64,000 nt of DNA from Streptomyces sp. DH-12 (GTDB lineage Bacteria > Actinomycetota > Actinomycetes > Streptomycetales > Streptomycetaceae): positions 5,851,001-5,915,000 of the forward strand of contig NZ_PPFB01000001.1 in NCBI RefSeq assembly GCF_002899455.1, in the 5' to 3' direction. Below the pieces are notes generated by a model, which saw only the letters and a list, made by a program, of their open reading frames with translations, was not told where the DNA came from and made no database searches. The number at the start of each line of letters is the position of its first letter. Within the stretch, counting starts at the first letter, position 1. The position numbers and the translations under genes were made by a program. Below are positions 39,238 through 48,166 of this stretch, one piece after another.

Positions 39238-39522
39238 ATGGGCTGGTTGTGGGCGATCATCGTGGGATTCGTGCTCGGACTGCTGGCCAAGGCGGTGATC
39301 CCCGGCAAGCAGCACATCCCGCTCTGGCTGGCCACCATCTGCGGCATGATCGGCGCCGTCGTCGGCAACGCGATCGCGCGCGGTTTCGGCATCGAGGAGA
39401 CCCGCGGCATCGACTGGGGACGGCACATCTTCCAGCTCGGCGCGGCGATCGTCGTCGTGCTGCTCGCGGAGATGATCTACAACGCCATGCAGCGCAGGAA
39501 GCACGGGCGGCAACGGGCCTGA
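39238..39522 (+). CDS. GlsB/YeaQ/YmgE family stress membrane protein
   Basis: 94 residues, three hydrophobic segments with Gly-rich motifs (IIVGFVLGLLAKAVIPGKQ, WLATICGMIGAVVGNAIARGF, IFQLGAAIVVVLLAEMIYNAM). The motif GxxAKxxxPG and the later GxxGAxxG are family hallmarks; relatives in enterobacteria are transglycosylase-associated small membrane proteins induced in stress. ATG at 39238 follows GAGGAGG closely. Convergent with tyrS, sharing a hairpin terminator at 39544-39574. Confidence 0.92.
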   Translation: MGWLWAIIVGFVLGLLAKAVIPGKQHIPLWLATICGMIGAVVGNAIARGFGIEETRGIDWGRHIFQLGAAIVVVLLAEMIYNAMQRRKHGRQRA

Positions 39523-39543
39523 CCGGTCCTCCGGACACGGGGC

Positions 39544-39574
39544 AGGGGCGGGCCCCGGAAAGGAACCCGCCCCT
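39544..39574. terminator. bidirectional terminator between glsB-like gene and tyrS
   Basis: Inverted repeat AGGGGCGGG / CCCGCCCCT with a 13-base loop between the convergent genes; it can serve both strands. Confidence 0.65.
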
Positions 39575-39590
39575 CACGCACGCCACCGGC

Positions 39591-40859
39591 TCAGCCGGCC
39601 GCGACCTCCACGGCCGCGAGGTTCTTCTTGCCGCGGCGCAGCACCAGCCAGCGCCCGTGCAGCAGGTCCTCCTGCGCGGGGACCGCGTCCTCGGCGGTGA
39701 CCTTGGCGTTGTTCACGTAGGCGCCGCCCTCCTTCACCGTGCGGCGCGCGGCGGACTTGCTGGGCACCAGGCCGACCTCGGCGAACAGGTCCACCACCGG
39801 GCCCAGCTCGGCCACCTTCACGTGCGGCACCTCGGAGAGCGCCGCCGTCAGCGTGCGCTCGTCCAGCTCACCCAGCTCGCCCTGGCCGAACAGGGCCCTG
39901 GACGCGGCGATCACGGCGGCCGTCTGGTCGGCGCCGTGCACCAGCGTCGTCAGCTCCTCCGCCAGCGCGCGCTGCGCGGCGCGGGCCTGCGGACGCTCCG
40001 CCGTCTGCCGCTCCAGCTCCTCCAGCTCCTCACGGGACTTGAAGGACAGGATCCGCATGTAGCCCGAGATGTCCCGGTCGTCCACGTTCAGCCAGAACTG
40101 GTAGAACGCGTACGGCGTCGTCATCTCCGGGTCCAGCCAGACGGCGCCGCTCTCGGTCTTGCCGAACTTGGTGCCGTCCGCCTTCGTCATCAGCGGCGTC
40201 GCGTAGGCGTGGACCTCGGCGTCCGGCTCCAGCCGGTGGATCAGGTCGAGCCCGGCCGTGAGGTTGCCCCACTGGTCGCTGCCGCCCTGCTGCAGCGTGC
40301 AGCCGTAGCGCCGGTACAGCTGGAGGAAGTCCATCGCCTGGAGCAGCTGGTAGCTGAACTCGGTGTAGCTGATGCCCTCCGAGGACTCCAGACGCCGGGC
40401 GACCGAGTCCTTCGTCAGCATCTTGTTGACCCGGAAGTGCTTGCCGACGTCCCGCAGGAACTCGATCGCGGACAGGTTCGCGGTCCAGTCGAGGTTGTTG
40501 ACCAGGGTGGCCGCGTTCTCGCCCTCGAAGGACAGGAACGGCTCGATCTGGCCGCGCAGCCGCTCCACCCAGCCCGCGACCGTCTCCGGCGGGTTCAGCG
40601 TGCGCTCGGCCGTCGGCCGCGGGTCGCCGATCTGCCCGGTCGCGCCGCCGACCAGCGCCAGCGGCCGGTGCCCGGCCTGCTGGAGCCGGCGCAGGGTGAG
40701 CACCTGCACCAGGTGCCCCACGTGCAGCGACGGCGCGGTCGGGTCGAAACCGCAATAGAACGTGACGGGACCGTCCGCGAGCGCCTTGCGCAAAGCGTCC
40801 TCGTCAGTGGACTGGGCGAACAGCCCGCGCCACTTCAGCTCGTCGACGATGTCCGTCAC
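39591..40859 (-). CDS. tyrS: tyrosyl-tRNA synthetase
   Basis: Charges tRNA-Tyr. 422 residues, the usual bacterial length. The HIGH motif is the PTAPSLHVGHL variant near 42-52, GGSDQWGN is in the tyrosine pocket, and the KMSKS loop is KFGKTESG. The C-terminal S4-like RNA-binding domain (VNNAKVTAEDAVP ... LRRGKKNLAAVEV) is complete. ATG at 40859. It stands as a single gene; no T-box or other leader is seen in the 66 bp before the upstream gene's stop. Confidence 0.96.
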   Translation of the reverse strand: MTDIVDELKWRGLFAQSTDEDALRKALADGPVTFYCGFDPTAPSLHVGHLVQVLTLRRLQQAGHRPLALVGGATGQIGDPRPTAERTLNPPETVAGWVERLRGQIEPFLSFEGENAATLVNNLDWTANLSAIEFLRDVGKHFRVNKMLTKDSVARRLESSEGISYTEFSYQLLQAMDFLQLYRRYGCTLQQGGSDQWGNLTAGLDLIHRLEPDAEVHAYATPLMTKADGTKFGKTESGAVWLDPEMTTPYAFYQFWLNVDDRDISGYMRILSFKSREELEELERQTAERPQARAAQRALAEELTTLVHGADQTAAVIAASRALFGQGELGELDERTLTAALSEVPHVKVAELGPVVDLFAEVGLVPSKSAARRTVKEGGAYVNNAKVTAEDAVPAQEDLLHGRWLVLRRGKKNLAAVEVAAG

Positions 40860-40925
40860 GGTTCTCGTGTCTCCTCGGTGATCTGCGGCCGTACGGGCGA
40901 CGGCCTGCTGCGAACGCCTACGAGG

Positions 40926-42320
40926 TTATACGCCCCGGCTGACCGAGCTCATATGGAAATCGGGGACGCGCAGCGCGGGCATCGCGGCCCGGGTGAACCA
41001 GTCGCCCCATTCCCGGGGCAGCGTCTTCTCCGTACGGCCCGCCTCGGCCGCCCGGCCCAGCAGGTCCACCGGCGACTCGTTGAACCGGAAATTGTTCACC
41101 TCCCCGGTCACCTCGCCGTTCTCCACCAGGTAGACGCCGTCCCGGGTCAGCCCGGTGAGCAGCAGCGTCGCCGGGTCCACCTCGCGGATGTACCACAGGC
41201 AGGTCAGCAGCAGCCCCCGCTCGGTGGCCGCGACCATCTCCTCCAGCGAGCGGTCCTCGCCGCCGTCCAGGATCAGGTTGTCGATGCCGGGCGCGGTCGG
41301 CAGGCCGGTCAGGCCCGCGCTGTGCCGGCTGGTGGTCAGCCGGTGCAGCGCGCCCTCGCGCACCCACTCCGTCGCCGTCAGCGGCAGCCCGTTGTCGAAC
41401 ACCGACTGGTCGCCGCCGGAGGAGTGCGCGATCACGAACGGCGCCGACTCCAGGCCCGGCTCGTCCGGGTCGCTGCGCAGGGTCAGCGGCAGCTCGGTCA
41501 GCCGCTCGCCGACGCGGGTGCCGCCGCCCGGCCTGGAGAACACCGTGCGGCCCTCCGCCGCGTCCCGGCCCGACCCCGACCAGAACTGGTAGACCAGCAG
41601 GTCCGCCACCGCGCTCGGCGGCAGCAGCGTCTCGTACCGGCCCGCCGGCAGCTCGTGCCGCCGCTCCGCCCAGCCCAGCCGTACGGCCAGCTCGGCGTCC
41701 ATGGCCGCCGGGTCGACGTCCTTGAAGTCGCGGGTGGCGCGGCCCGCCCACGCCGACCGGGTGCGGTCCGGGGACTTGGCGTTCAGCTCCAGCGTGCCGT
41801 TCGGCTGGTCGTGCCGCAGCCGCAGCCCCGTCGACGTGCCCAGGTAGCTGGAGACCATCTCGTGGTTGGCGAAGCCGTACAGCTCACGGCCGCCGGCCCG
41901 CGCCCGGGCGAACGCCTCGCCCAGCGCCGGGGCGAAGTCGGCGAACACCGCGGAGGTCGTCTCGGCGGGCGCCTCGGTGAACTCGGGGGACGGGTCCACC
42001 CCGGTGACCAGCGGCTGGGCGTCCTCGGCCGGACCGGCGCCGCGCGCGGCGGCCTCGGCGGCCCGCACCAGCGGCTCCAGCTCGTCCACGGTCACCGCCG
42101 ACCGGGACACCACACCGGAGGCCGTGCCCTGGGCCCCGTCCACCGTGGCGATCACGGTGAGGGTGCGCCCGCGGGTGACCCCGTTCGTGGTGAGCGCGTT
42201 GCCCGCCCAGCGGAGGTTGGCGGTCGAGTGCTCGTCGGCGATCACGACACAGCCGTCGGACCGGGACAGCTCCAGTGCCCGCTCGACGATCTCGTGCGGC
42301 TTGGTGGTGCGCGCGCTCAT
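40926..42320 (-). CDS. tldE: TldE/PmbA family metallopeptidase subunit
   Basis: 464 residues. With TldD this forms a heterodimeric protease that in Escherichia coli matures microcin B17 and CcdA fragments; TldE carries no metal site. The C-terminal GDWFTRAAMPALRV and the earlier GVDPSPEFTEAPAETTSAVFADF block fit the family. It begins at ATG 42320 in an ATGA overlap with a 29-codon ORF that lies between it and tldD. Its upstream 33 bases are a near-perfect copy of the sequence at the tldD end. Confidence 0.9.
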   Translation of the reverse strand: MSARTTKPHEIVERALELSRSDGCVVIADEHSTANLRWAGNALTTNGVTRGRTLTVIATVDGAQGTASGVVSRSAVTVDELEPLVRAAEAAARGAGPAEDAQPLVTGVDPSPEFTEAPAETTSAVFADFAPALGEAFARARAGGRELYGFANHEMVSSYLGTSTGLRLRHDQPNGTLELNAKSPDRTRSAWAGRATRDFKDVDPAAMDAELAVRLGWAERRHELPAGRYETLLPPSAVADLLVYQFWSGSGRDAAEGRTVFSRPGGGTRVGERLTELPLTLRSDPDEPGLESAPFVIAHSSGGDQSVFDNGLPLTATEWVREGALHRLTTSRHSAGLTGLPTAPGIDNLILDGGEDRSLEEMVAATERGLLLTCLWYIREVDPATLLLTGLTRDGVYLVENGEVTGEVNNFRFNESPVDLLGRAAEAGRTEKTLPREWGDWFTRAAMPALRVPDFHMSSVSRGV

Positions 42321-42433
42321 CGCCCGGCCTCCTGCGTGGTGTCAAGGCTGTGCTCTCCCGGGGGACAGCCCCCGGACCCCCGGCCGATCCTGGTGCTGAC
42401 GCTCATCGCCCGGCCTCCTGCGTGGTGTTAAGG
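42315..42433. repeat. 33-bp direct repeats flanking a GC-rich element
   Basis: The segments 42315-42347 and 42401-42433 are identical except one base (C/T). Each holds the end of tldD-type sequence, a ribosome site (GGAGG on the minus strand) and the start of a coding sequence. The 53 bp between carry GGGGG-ACAG-CCCCCGGACCCCC, related to the repeat inside cobB. This looks like an insertion with duplication of its target. Confidence 0.75.
42317..42406 (-). CDS. 29-codon ORF between tldD and tldE, created by repeat insertion
   Basis: ATG at 42406 forms ATGA with the tldD stop, and its own TGA forms ATGA with the tldE ATG. It encodes MSVSTRIGRGSGG ... TTQEAGR; the last seven residues equal the C-terminus of TldD because the ending is a duplicated segment. 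Most likely a passive relay that keeps coupled translation after insertion of a GC-rich element, not a functional peptide. Confidence 0.5.
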   Translation of the reverse strand: MSVSTRIGRGSGGCPPGEHSLDTTQEAGR

Positions 42434-43926
42434 ATGTTGACGCCCTTGAAGAGGGCGGACGGGCAGCCGTGGGAGACCGCCGCGACCTGGCCCGGCTGGG
42501 CCTTGCCGCAGTTGAAGGCGCCGCCCAGGACGTACGTCTGCGGACCGCCGACGGCGGCCATGGAGCCCCAGAAGTCGGTGGTCGTGGCCTGGTAGGCGAC
42601 GTCCCGGAGCTGCCCGGCGAGCCGCCCGTTCTCGATCCGGTGGAAGCGCTGTCCGGTGAACTGGAAGTTGTAGCGCTGCATGTCGATGCTCCACGACCGG
42701 TCGCCGACCACGTAGATGCCCCGGTCCACGCCTCCGATCAGGTCCTCCGTCGACATCCCCGCCGGGTCCGGCTGCAGCGACACGTTGGCCATGCGCTGCA
42801 CCGGCACATGCCCGGGGGAGTCGGCGAAGGCGCATCCGTTGGACCGCTCGAACCCGGTGAGCTTCGCGATCCTCCGGTCCAGCTGGTAGCCGACCAGCGT
42901 GCCGTCCTTCACCAGGTCCCAGGACTGCGCCTCGACGCCCTCGTCGTCGTAGCCGACGGTGGCGAGGCCGTGCTCGACGGTGCGGTCACCGGTGACGTTC
43001 ATCAGCTCGGAGCCGTACTTCAACGTGCCCAGCTGGTCGAAGGTGGCGAACGAGGTGCCCGCGTAGGCGGCCTCGTAGCCGAGCGCGCGGTCCAGCTCGG
43101 TGGCGTGCCCGATGGACTCGTGGATGGTCAGCCACAGGTTGGACGGGTCCACCACCAGGTCGTACAGGCCCGGCTCGACGCTCGGCGCGCGCATCTTCTC
43201 GGCCAGCAGCTCGGGGATCCGCGCCAGTTCGTCGTCCCAGTCCCAGCCGGTGCCCGTCAGGTACTCCCAGCCGCGCCCGGCCGGCGGGGCGAGCGTGCGC
43301 ATCGAGTCGAACTCGCCGCTCGACGCGTCGACGGACACCGCCGTCAGCACCGGGTGCAGCCGGACGCGCTGCTGCGTGGTCACGGTCCCTGCGGTGTCCG
43401 CGTAGAACTTGTTCTCGTGCACGGTGAGCAGCGAGGCGTCCACGTGGTCGACGCCGCTCGCCGCGAGCAGCCGCCCGCTCCACTCGGCCAGCAGCCCCGC
43501 CTTCTCCTCGTCGGGCACGGTGAACGGGTCGATCTCGTACGACGACACCCAGGTCTTCTCGGCGTGCACCGGCTCGTCGGCCAGCTCCACGCGCTCCTCG
43601 CTGCCGGCCGCCTTGATCACCTGCGCGGACAGTTTCGCCATCGCCACCGCCTGGGAGGCGACCTTCGCGGCGGCGTCGAGGGTGAGGTCCACCCCGGACG
43701 CGAAACCCCAGGTGCCGCCGTGCACCACACGCACCGCGTACCCGAGGTCGGTGGTGTCCGACGAACCGGCGGGCCTGGCGTCCCTCAGCCGCCAGGAGGC
43801 ACTGCGCACCCGCTCCAGACGGAAGTCCGCGTGCTCCGCCCCGAGAGCCCGGGCGCGGGCGAGCGCGGCGTCGGCGAGGGCGCGCAGCGGCAGGGATGTG
43901 AAGGCTTCGTCAATGCTGTGAGACAC
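42403..43926 (-). CDS. tldD: TldD family zinc metallopeptidase subunit
   Basis: 507 residues; catalytic partner of TldE. The zinc-binding family motif is HESIGHATELDRALGYEAAYAGTSF (HExxxH with a downstream Cys or His in the family), seen about residues 265-290. The start is ATG 43926. Gene order tldD-tldE on one transcript with the intermediate mini-ORF implies equal amounts of both subunits. In actinobacteria the substrate is unknown; TldD/E often help process ribosomal peptides, but no such gene is nearby. Confidence 0.93.
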   Translation of the reverse strand: MSHSIDEAFTSLPLRALADAALARARALGAEHADFRLERVRSASWRLRDARPAGSSDTTDLGYAVRVVHGGTWGFASGVDLTLDAAAKVASQAVAMAKLSAQVIKAAGSEERVELADEPVHAEKTWVSSYEIDPFTVPDEEKAGLLAEWSGRLLAASGVDHVDASLLTVHENKFYADTAGTVTTQQRVRLHPVLTAVSVDASSGEFDSMRTLAPPAGRGWEYLTGTGWDWDDELARIPELLAEKMRAPSVEPGLYDLVVDPSNLWLTIHESIGHATELDRALGYEAAYAGTSFATFDQLGTLKYGSELMNVTGDRTVEHGLATVGYDDEGVEAQSWDLVKDGTLVGYQLDRRIAKLTGFERSNGCAFADSPGHVPVQRMANVSLQPDPAGMSTEDLIGGVDRGIYVVGDRSWSIDMQRYNFQFTGQRFHRIENGRLAGQLRDVAYQATTTDFWGSMAAVGGPQTYVLGGAFNCGKAQPGQVAAVSHGCPSALFKGVNILNTTQEAGR

Positions 43927-44239
43927 CTACGTCTCTTCCTGTCGGGTTCAAATCGTTCGGGTCGTCCTGCGGTCAGTTGTCGCTGCGGCGCATCATGTCG
44001 CGCCGGCCCGGACCGGGACCACACCTTTGCGGCGGGGCGTGCCGCATTCGGGTCAGCGGGCCGGTGACCGCCGTCGCCCGGCCGGGTTCATTCTGTAGGG
44101 ACCCGACAGAGCGGCCCCCCGGCCACTGTCGGTGCCCCGATGTCCCGAGCCGGACCGGGACCGATAGGTTTTCGGTGCAGCCGCCTGTCGTCACGGTGTC
44201 CGGGCGGGTGGACCAGACCGCTATCGAAGGGGTGATCCG
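43927..44239. other. divergent intergenic region between tldD and fabG
   Basis: 313 bp with no supported gene. It must hold promoters for both directions. GGTTCATTCTGTAGGGACCC near 44084-44106 is the least GC-rich part. No known fatty-acid regulator site could be identified by eye. Confidence 0.6.
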
Positions 44240-44944
44240 TTGAGCCGCTCGGTTCTCGTCACCGGAGGCAACCGGGGCATCGGCCTCGCCATCGCCCGCG
44301 CGTTCGCCGACGCCGGCGACAAGGTCGCCATCACGTACCGCTCGGGGGAGCCGCCGGCCGGTTTCCTCGCCGTCCGGTGCGACATCACCGACCCCGAGCA
44401 GGTGGAGCAGGCCTACAAGGAGATCGAGGAGGCGCACGGCACCGTGGAGGTGCTCGTCGCCAACGCCGGGATCAACCGGGACCAGCTCCTGATGCGCATG
44501 TCCGAGGAGGACTTCACCTCCGTCCTCGACACCAACCTCACCGGCACCTTCCGGGTCGTCAAGCGCGCCAACCGCGGCATGCTGCGCGCCCGCAAGGGCC
44601 GCGTCGTGCTGATCTCCTCGGTCGTCGGGCTGCTCGGCTCCGCGGGGCAGGCCAACTACGCCGCCTCCAAGGCGGGCCTGGTGGGCTTCGCGCGCTCCCT
44701 CGCCCGGGAGCTGGGCTCGCGCAACATCACCTTCAACGTCGTCGCGCCCGGCTTCGTCGACACCGACATGACCCGGGAGCTCACCGAGGAGCAGCAGGCG
44801 AAGATCCTCGCCCAGGTGCCGCTCGCCCGGTACGCGAAGACCGAGGAGATCGCCGCCGCGGTGCGCTTCCTCGCCTCGGACGACGCCTCGTACATCACTG
44901 GAGCCGTCATTCCCGTTGACGGCGGACTGGGAATGGGTCACTGA
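44240..44944 (+). CDS. fabG: 3-oxoacyl-ACP reductase (beta-ketoacyl reductase)
   Basis: Reduces 3-oxoacyl-ACP with NADPH in fatty acid elongation. 234 residues with TGGNRGIG cofactor motif, NAGI, the catalytic Ser in LISSVVG, and YAASK as the Tyr/Lys pair, so the SDR triad is complete. The start is an unusual TTG at 44240, preceded by GAAGGGGTG about eight bases upstream; no ATG or GTG is nearby in frame. fabI follows after five bases, the arrangement of mabA-inhA in mycobacteria. Confidence 0.95.
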   Translation: MSRSVLVTGGNRGIGLAIARAFADAGDKVAITYRSGEPPAGFLAVRCDITDPEQVEQAYKEIEEAHGTVEVLVANAGINRDQLLMRMSEEDFTSVLDTNLTGTFRVVKRANRGMLRARKGRVVLISSVVGLLGSAGQANYAASKAGLVGFARSLARELGSRNITFNVVAPGFVDTDMTRELTEEQQAKILAQVPLARYAKTEEIAAAVRFLASDDASYITGAVIPVDGGLGMGH

Positions 44945-44949
44945 CACAC

Positions 44950-45717
44950 ATGAGCGGAATTCTCGAGGGCAAGCGCGTCCTGATCACCGGTGTGCTGATG
45001 GAGTCGTCCATCGCCTTCCACACCGCGAAGCTGGCCCAGGAGCAGGGTGCCGAGATCATCCTGACCGCGTTCCCGCGGCCCACCCTGACCGAGCGCATCG
45101 CCAGGAAGCTGCCCAAGCCCACCAAGGTCGTCGAGCTCGACGTCACCAACGACGAGCACCTGGGCCGTCTGGCCGACGTCGTCGGCGAGGAGCTCGGCGG
45201 CCTGGACGGCGTCGTGCACTCCATCGGCTTCGCGCCGCAGGACGCCCTCGGCGGCAACTTCCTCAACACGCCGTTCGAGTCGGTCTCCACGGCCATGCAC
45301 GTCTCGGCGTTCTCCCTGAAGTCGCTCACCATGGCCTGCCTGCCGCTGATGCAGAACGGCGGCTCCGTCGTCGGCCTCACCTTCGACGCGCAGTACGCCT
45401 GGCCGCAGTACGACTGGATGGGCCCGGCGAAGGCCGCCCTGGAGGCGACCAGCCGCTACATGGCGCGGGACCTGGGCAAGCAGAACATCCGCTGCAACCT
45501 CATCTCGGCCGGTCCCATCGGCTCGATGGCCGCCAAGTCCATCCCCGGCTTCGCCGAGCTGGCCTCCGTCTGGGACACCCGCGCCCCGCTGGAGTGGGAC
45601 CTGAAGGACCCGGAGCCGGCCGGCCGCGGTGTCGTCGCCCTGCTGAGCGACTGGTTCCCGAAGACCACGGGCGAGATCGTCCACGTGGACGGCGGTCTGC
45701 ACGCCGTCGGCGCCTGA
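44950..45717 (+). CDS. fabI: enoyl-ACP reductase (NADH)
   Basis: Completes each elongation cycle by reducing trans-2-enoyl-ACP; the InhA/FabI orthologue. 255 residues with the FabI nucleotide loop GVLMESSIAFHTAKLA, the catalytic YDWMGPAK (Tyr-x6-Lys), and SAGPIGSMAAKSIPG as the substrate loop. ATG at 44950, five bases after fabG; operon is certain from spacing. It ends in a strong terminator. FabI-type enzymes are the target of triclosan and, in mycobacteria, isoniazid. Confidence 0.96.
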   Translation: MSGILEGKRVLITGVLMESSIAFHTAKLAQEQGAEIILTAFPRPTLTERIARKLPKPTKVVELDVTNDEHLGRLADVVGEELGGLDGVVHSIGFAPQDALGGNFLNTPFESVSTAMHVSAFSLKSLTMACLPLMQNGGSVVGLTFDAQYAWPQYDWMGPAKAALEATSRYMARDLGKQNIRCNLISAGPIGSMAAKSIPGFAELASVWDTRAPLEWDLKDPEPAGRGVVALLSDWFPKTTGEIVHVDGGLHAVGA

Positions 45718-45730
45718 CCGGACGCCCGAA

Positions 45731-45774
45731 CGCGAGGGCCCGCGTCCCCTGCCTGGGGGGAGCGGGCCCTCGCG
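45731..45774 (+). terminator. terminator of fabG-fabI
   Basis: Inverted repeat with 13-bp arms (CGCGAGGGCCCGC / GCGGGCCCTCGCG), 14 bases after the fabI stop; convergent with the GntR gene, so it may serve both. Confidence 0.8.
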
Positions 45775-45824
45775 CGTGTCGCCGAGCGTGTGCTCGAACG
45801 TCGCCGAGGATGTGTTCGAACGGC

Positions 45825-46517
45825 TCAGTCGCCCGCGGGGGCCGTGAACCGCCCGGGCTTGCACGCCAGGGGATAGGCGGCGGCCTCCTCTGCCGCCGTC
45901 GCCGCGTCGCCCGCGCGGATCGCGTCCACCAGCCGGCTGTGCTCCATGTGCGTCTCCGGCGTCATGCCGCCGCCCACGTCGTCGCGCAGCCAGTCCCGCA
46001 GCACCTCGCCCAGGTCCGCGTACAGCGCGGTCATCACGTCGTTGTGCGAGGCCGCCACGACGGCCATGTGGAAGGTCGCGTCCGCCGTCACGAACGCCTC
46101 CGCGTCGCCCGACTCCCAGGCCTCCTCGCGGCGCAGCAGCAGCGTGTCGAGCTGCTTGAGGTCCTTCTCCGTGCGCCGCTGAGCGGCCAGCCGCGCCGCC
46201 GAGGACTCCAGCGTGGAGCGCAGCTCGGCGATGTGCCGGGGATCGGCGCCGGCGAAACGGCGGTGCATCACGCCGGCCAGCTCGCTGGTGGCGACCACGT
46301 AGGTGCCCGAGCCCTGGCGGATGTCGAGCAGTCCGTTGTGCGCCAGCGCGCGCACCGCCTCCCGGACGGTGTTGCGGGCCACCCCCAGTTGCTCCATCAG
46401 CTCCGGCTCGGTGGGGATGCGCGAGCCGACCGGCCACTCGCCGGAGGTGATCTGAGCCCGCAGGGCGGCGATGACCTGTTCGGACAGCGCGGAACGGCGC
46501 GGATGGCTCAGAGGCAT
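45825..46517 (-). CDS. GntR/FadR-subfamily transcriptional regulator
   Basis: 230 residues: N-terminal winged helix (about 10-75: SEQVIAALRAQITSGEWPVGSRIPTEPELMEQLGVARNTVREAVRAL) and a C-terminal FCD ligand-binding domain (about 90-215) with conserved Asp and His residues (DATFHMAVVAASHND ... HSRLVDAIRAGD) that commonly hold a metal. Divergent from an MFS gene with about 73 bp between and a perfect AATCAT-CCT-ATGATT palindrome over the MFS start; it very likely represses that gene. Ligand unknown, but the transporter's substrate is a good guess. Confidence 0.93.
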   Translation of the reverse strand: MPLSHPRRSALSEQVIAALRAQITSGEWPVGSRIPTEPELMEQLGVARNTVREAVRALAHNGLLDIRQGSGTYVVATSELAGVMHRRFAGADPRHIAELRSTLESSAARLAAQRRTEKDLKQLDTLLLRREEAWESGDAEAFVTADATFHMAVVAASHNDVMTALYADLGEVLRDWLRDDVGGGMTPETHMEHSRLVDAIRAGDAATAAEEAAAYPLACKPGRFTAPAGD

Positions 46518-46570
46518 GACTCACCTTCGCACGGCAGCGGCGTCGGGCGGCGCCCACGACATGGACAACC

Positions 46571-46585
46571 AATCATCCTATGATT
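46571..46585. promoter_or_regulatory. palindromic operator AATCAT-CCT-ATGATT over MFS promoter
   Basis: A perfect 15-bp inverted repeat containing the -10 box TATGAT (46579-46584), with a partly repeated CTATGATGAG next to it. Expected transcription start falls at 46588-46591, at an ATG, so the MFS mRNA is probably leaderless and repressor binding would block it directly. Confidence 0.7.
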
Positions 46586-46590
46586 CTATG

Positions 46591-47910
46591 ATGAGTGGCA
46601 TGACTCGTATGCCTGGTGACGAGACCCGGACCACCGCGCCCGCCGCCGTCCGTACGCCCGCCCCGTCCCCGGACCGACGCCCCGGCGACACCACGCGCGC
46701 GTGGCGGACACGGCTGCTCGTCGTCGGCATCGTGCTGGCCGCCCTGAACCTGCGCCCCGCCATCACCAGCTTCGGCGCGCTGCTCGAAGAGGTGCGCGAC
46801 GGGCTCGGCATGAGCGGCAGCGTGGCCGGGCTGCTCACCTCCCTGCCCGCGCTGTGCTTCGCCGTGTTCGGCGTCACCGCGCCCCGCCTGGCCCGGCGCT
46901 TCGGCCCCGGCGCGGTGGTGTGCGCCGGCATGGCCGCCATCGCCACCGGCCTGCTGGTCCGGCCCTCCACCGGCGACACGGTCGCCTTCCTGCTCGCCAG
47001 CGGCCTCGCGCTCGCCGGCATAGCGGTGAGCAACGTGCTGATGCCGGTCATCGTCAAACGCTGGTTCCCCGACCGGGTCGGTTCCATGACCGGCCTGTAC
47101 TCGATGGCCCTCGCCCTGGGGACCGCCACCGCGGCGGCCGTGACCGTCCCGGTGACCGACGCGCTCGGCGGCAGCTGGCGGGCGGGGCTCGCCGTCTGGG
47201 CGGCCCTCGCGGCGGCCGCCGTGCTGCCCTGGCTCCCGTTCGTACGGGGACGGGGCGGGGCGCCGGGGGAGGAGGCGGCGGAGCCGCCGCAGCGGGACGG
47301 GCGGCCCGCCGGGCGGGCGCCGGCGCTGCGCATCACCCGCAGCCGCACCGCCTGGGCACTGGCCGTGTTCTTCGGGCTCCAGGCCACCGCCGCCTACATC
47401 ACCATGGGGTGGATGGCGCAGATCTTCCGTGACGCGGGCGTCCCCGCCGGCCGGGCCGGTCTGCTGCTCGCGGTCACCATGGTGATGGGCGTGCCCCTGG
47501 CGTTCGTCATACCGCGCCTCGCCGCCCGGCTGCCCCGACAGGGCCCGATCGTGCTCGCGCTGGGCGTCAGCGGTCTGATCGGCTACGCGGGCCTCTACTT
47601 CGCCCCGGCCGCGGGAGCCTGGGCCTGGGCGGTGCTGCTGGGCGTCGCCAACTGCGCCTTCCCGCTCGCGCTCACCATGGTCGGCATGCGGGCGCGGACG
47701 GGCGCGGGCGTGGCCCAGCTGTCGGCCTTCGCGCAGAGCACCGGCTACCTGATCTCCATCCCCGGGCCGCTGCTGGTGGGCGTGCTGTATCAGCACAGCG
47801 GCGGCTGGGGGCTGCCGATCGCGCTCATGGCGGGGCTGATGGTCCCGCAGATGATCGTCGGGGTGCTGGCCGGGCGGGACCGCACGGTGGAGGACGAGGC
47901 GACGGCCTGA
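46591..47910 (+). CDS. MFS transporter, CynX/NimT family
   Basis: About 439 residues, 12 membrane helices. LLVVGIVLAALNLRPAITSFGALLEEV (first helix with the LRPAIT motif) is the mark of the cyanate/nitroimidazole CynX-NimT group. In-frame ATGs lie at 46588, 46591, 46600 and 46609; with no ribosome site and a TATGAT box just upstream, a leaderless start at 46588 or 46591 is preferred. A GntR regulator gene lies divergently. Substrate cannot be told; the family includes exporters of small organic compounds. Confidence 0.9.
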   Translation: MSGMTRMPGDETRTTAPAAVRTPAPSPDRRPGDTTRAWRTRLLVVGIVLAALNLRPAITSFGALLEEVRDGLGMSGSVAGLLTSLPALCFAVFGVTAPRLARRFGPGAVVCAGMAAIATGLLVRPSTGDTVAFLLASGLALAGIAVSNVLMPVIVKRWFPDRVGSMTGLYSMALALGTATAAAVTVPVTDALGGSWRAGLAVWAALAAAAVLPWLPFVRGRGGAPGEEAAEPPQRDGRPAGRAPALRITRSRTAWALAVFFGLQATAAYITMGWMAQIFRDAGVPAGRAGLLLAVTMVMGVPLAFVIPRLAARLPRQGPIVLALGVSGLIGYAGLYFAPAAGAWAWAVLLGVANCAFPLALTMVGMRARTGAGVAQLSAFAQSTGYLISIPGPLLVGVLYQHSGGWGLPIALMAGLMVPQMIVGVLAGRDRTVEDEATA

Positions 47911-47944
47911 GGCGCCGGGCCCTCGCCCCGCCGGGGTACCCGGC

Positions 47945-48070
<126 letters not shown>

Positions 48071-48166
48071 CCGCCCGCCTGCCTGCCCGTCCGCCGGGCC
48101 GGACCGCCACGCCCGCCGGGGTACCCCGTGGCCGGTGCCGGGCGGGCAGGGTGCGACACTTGCCCC

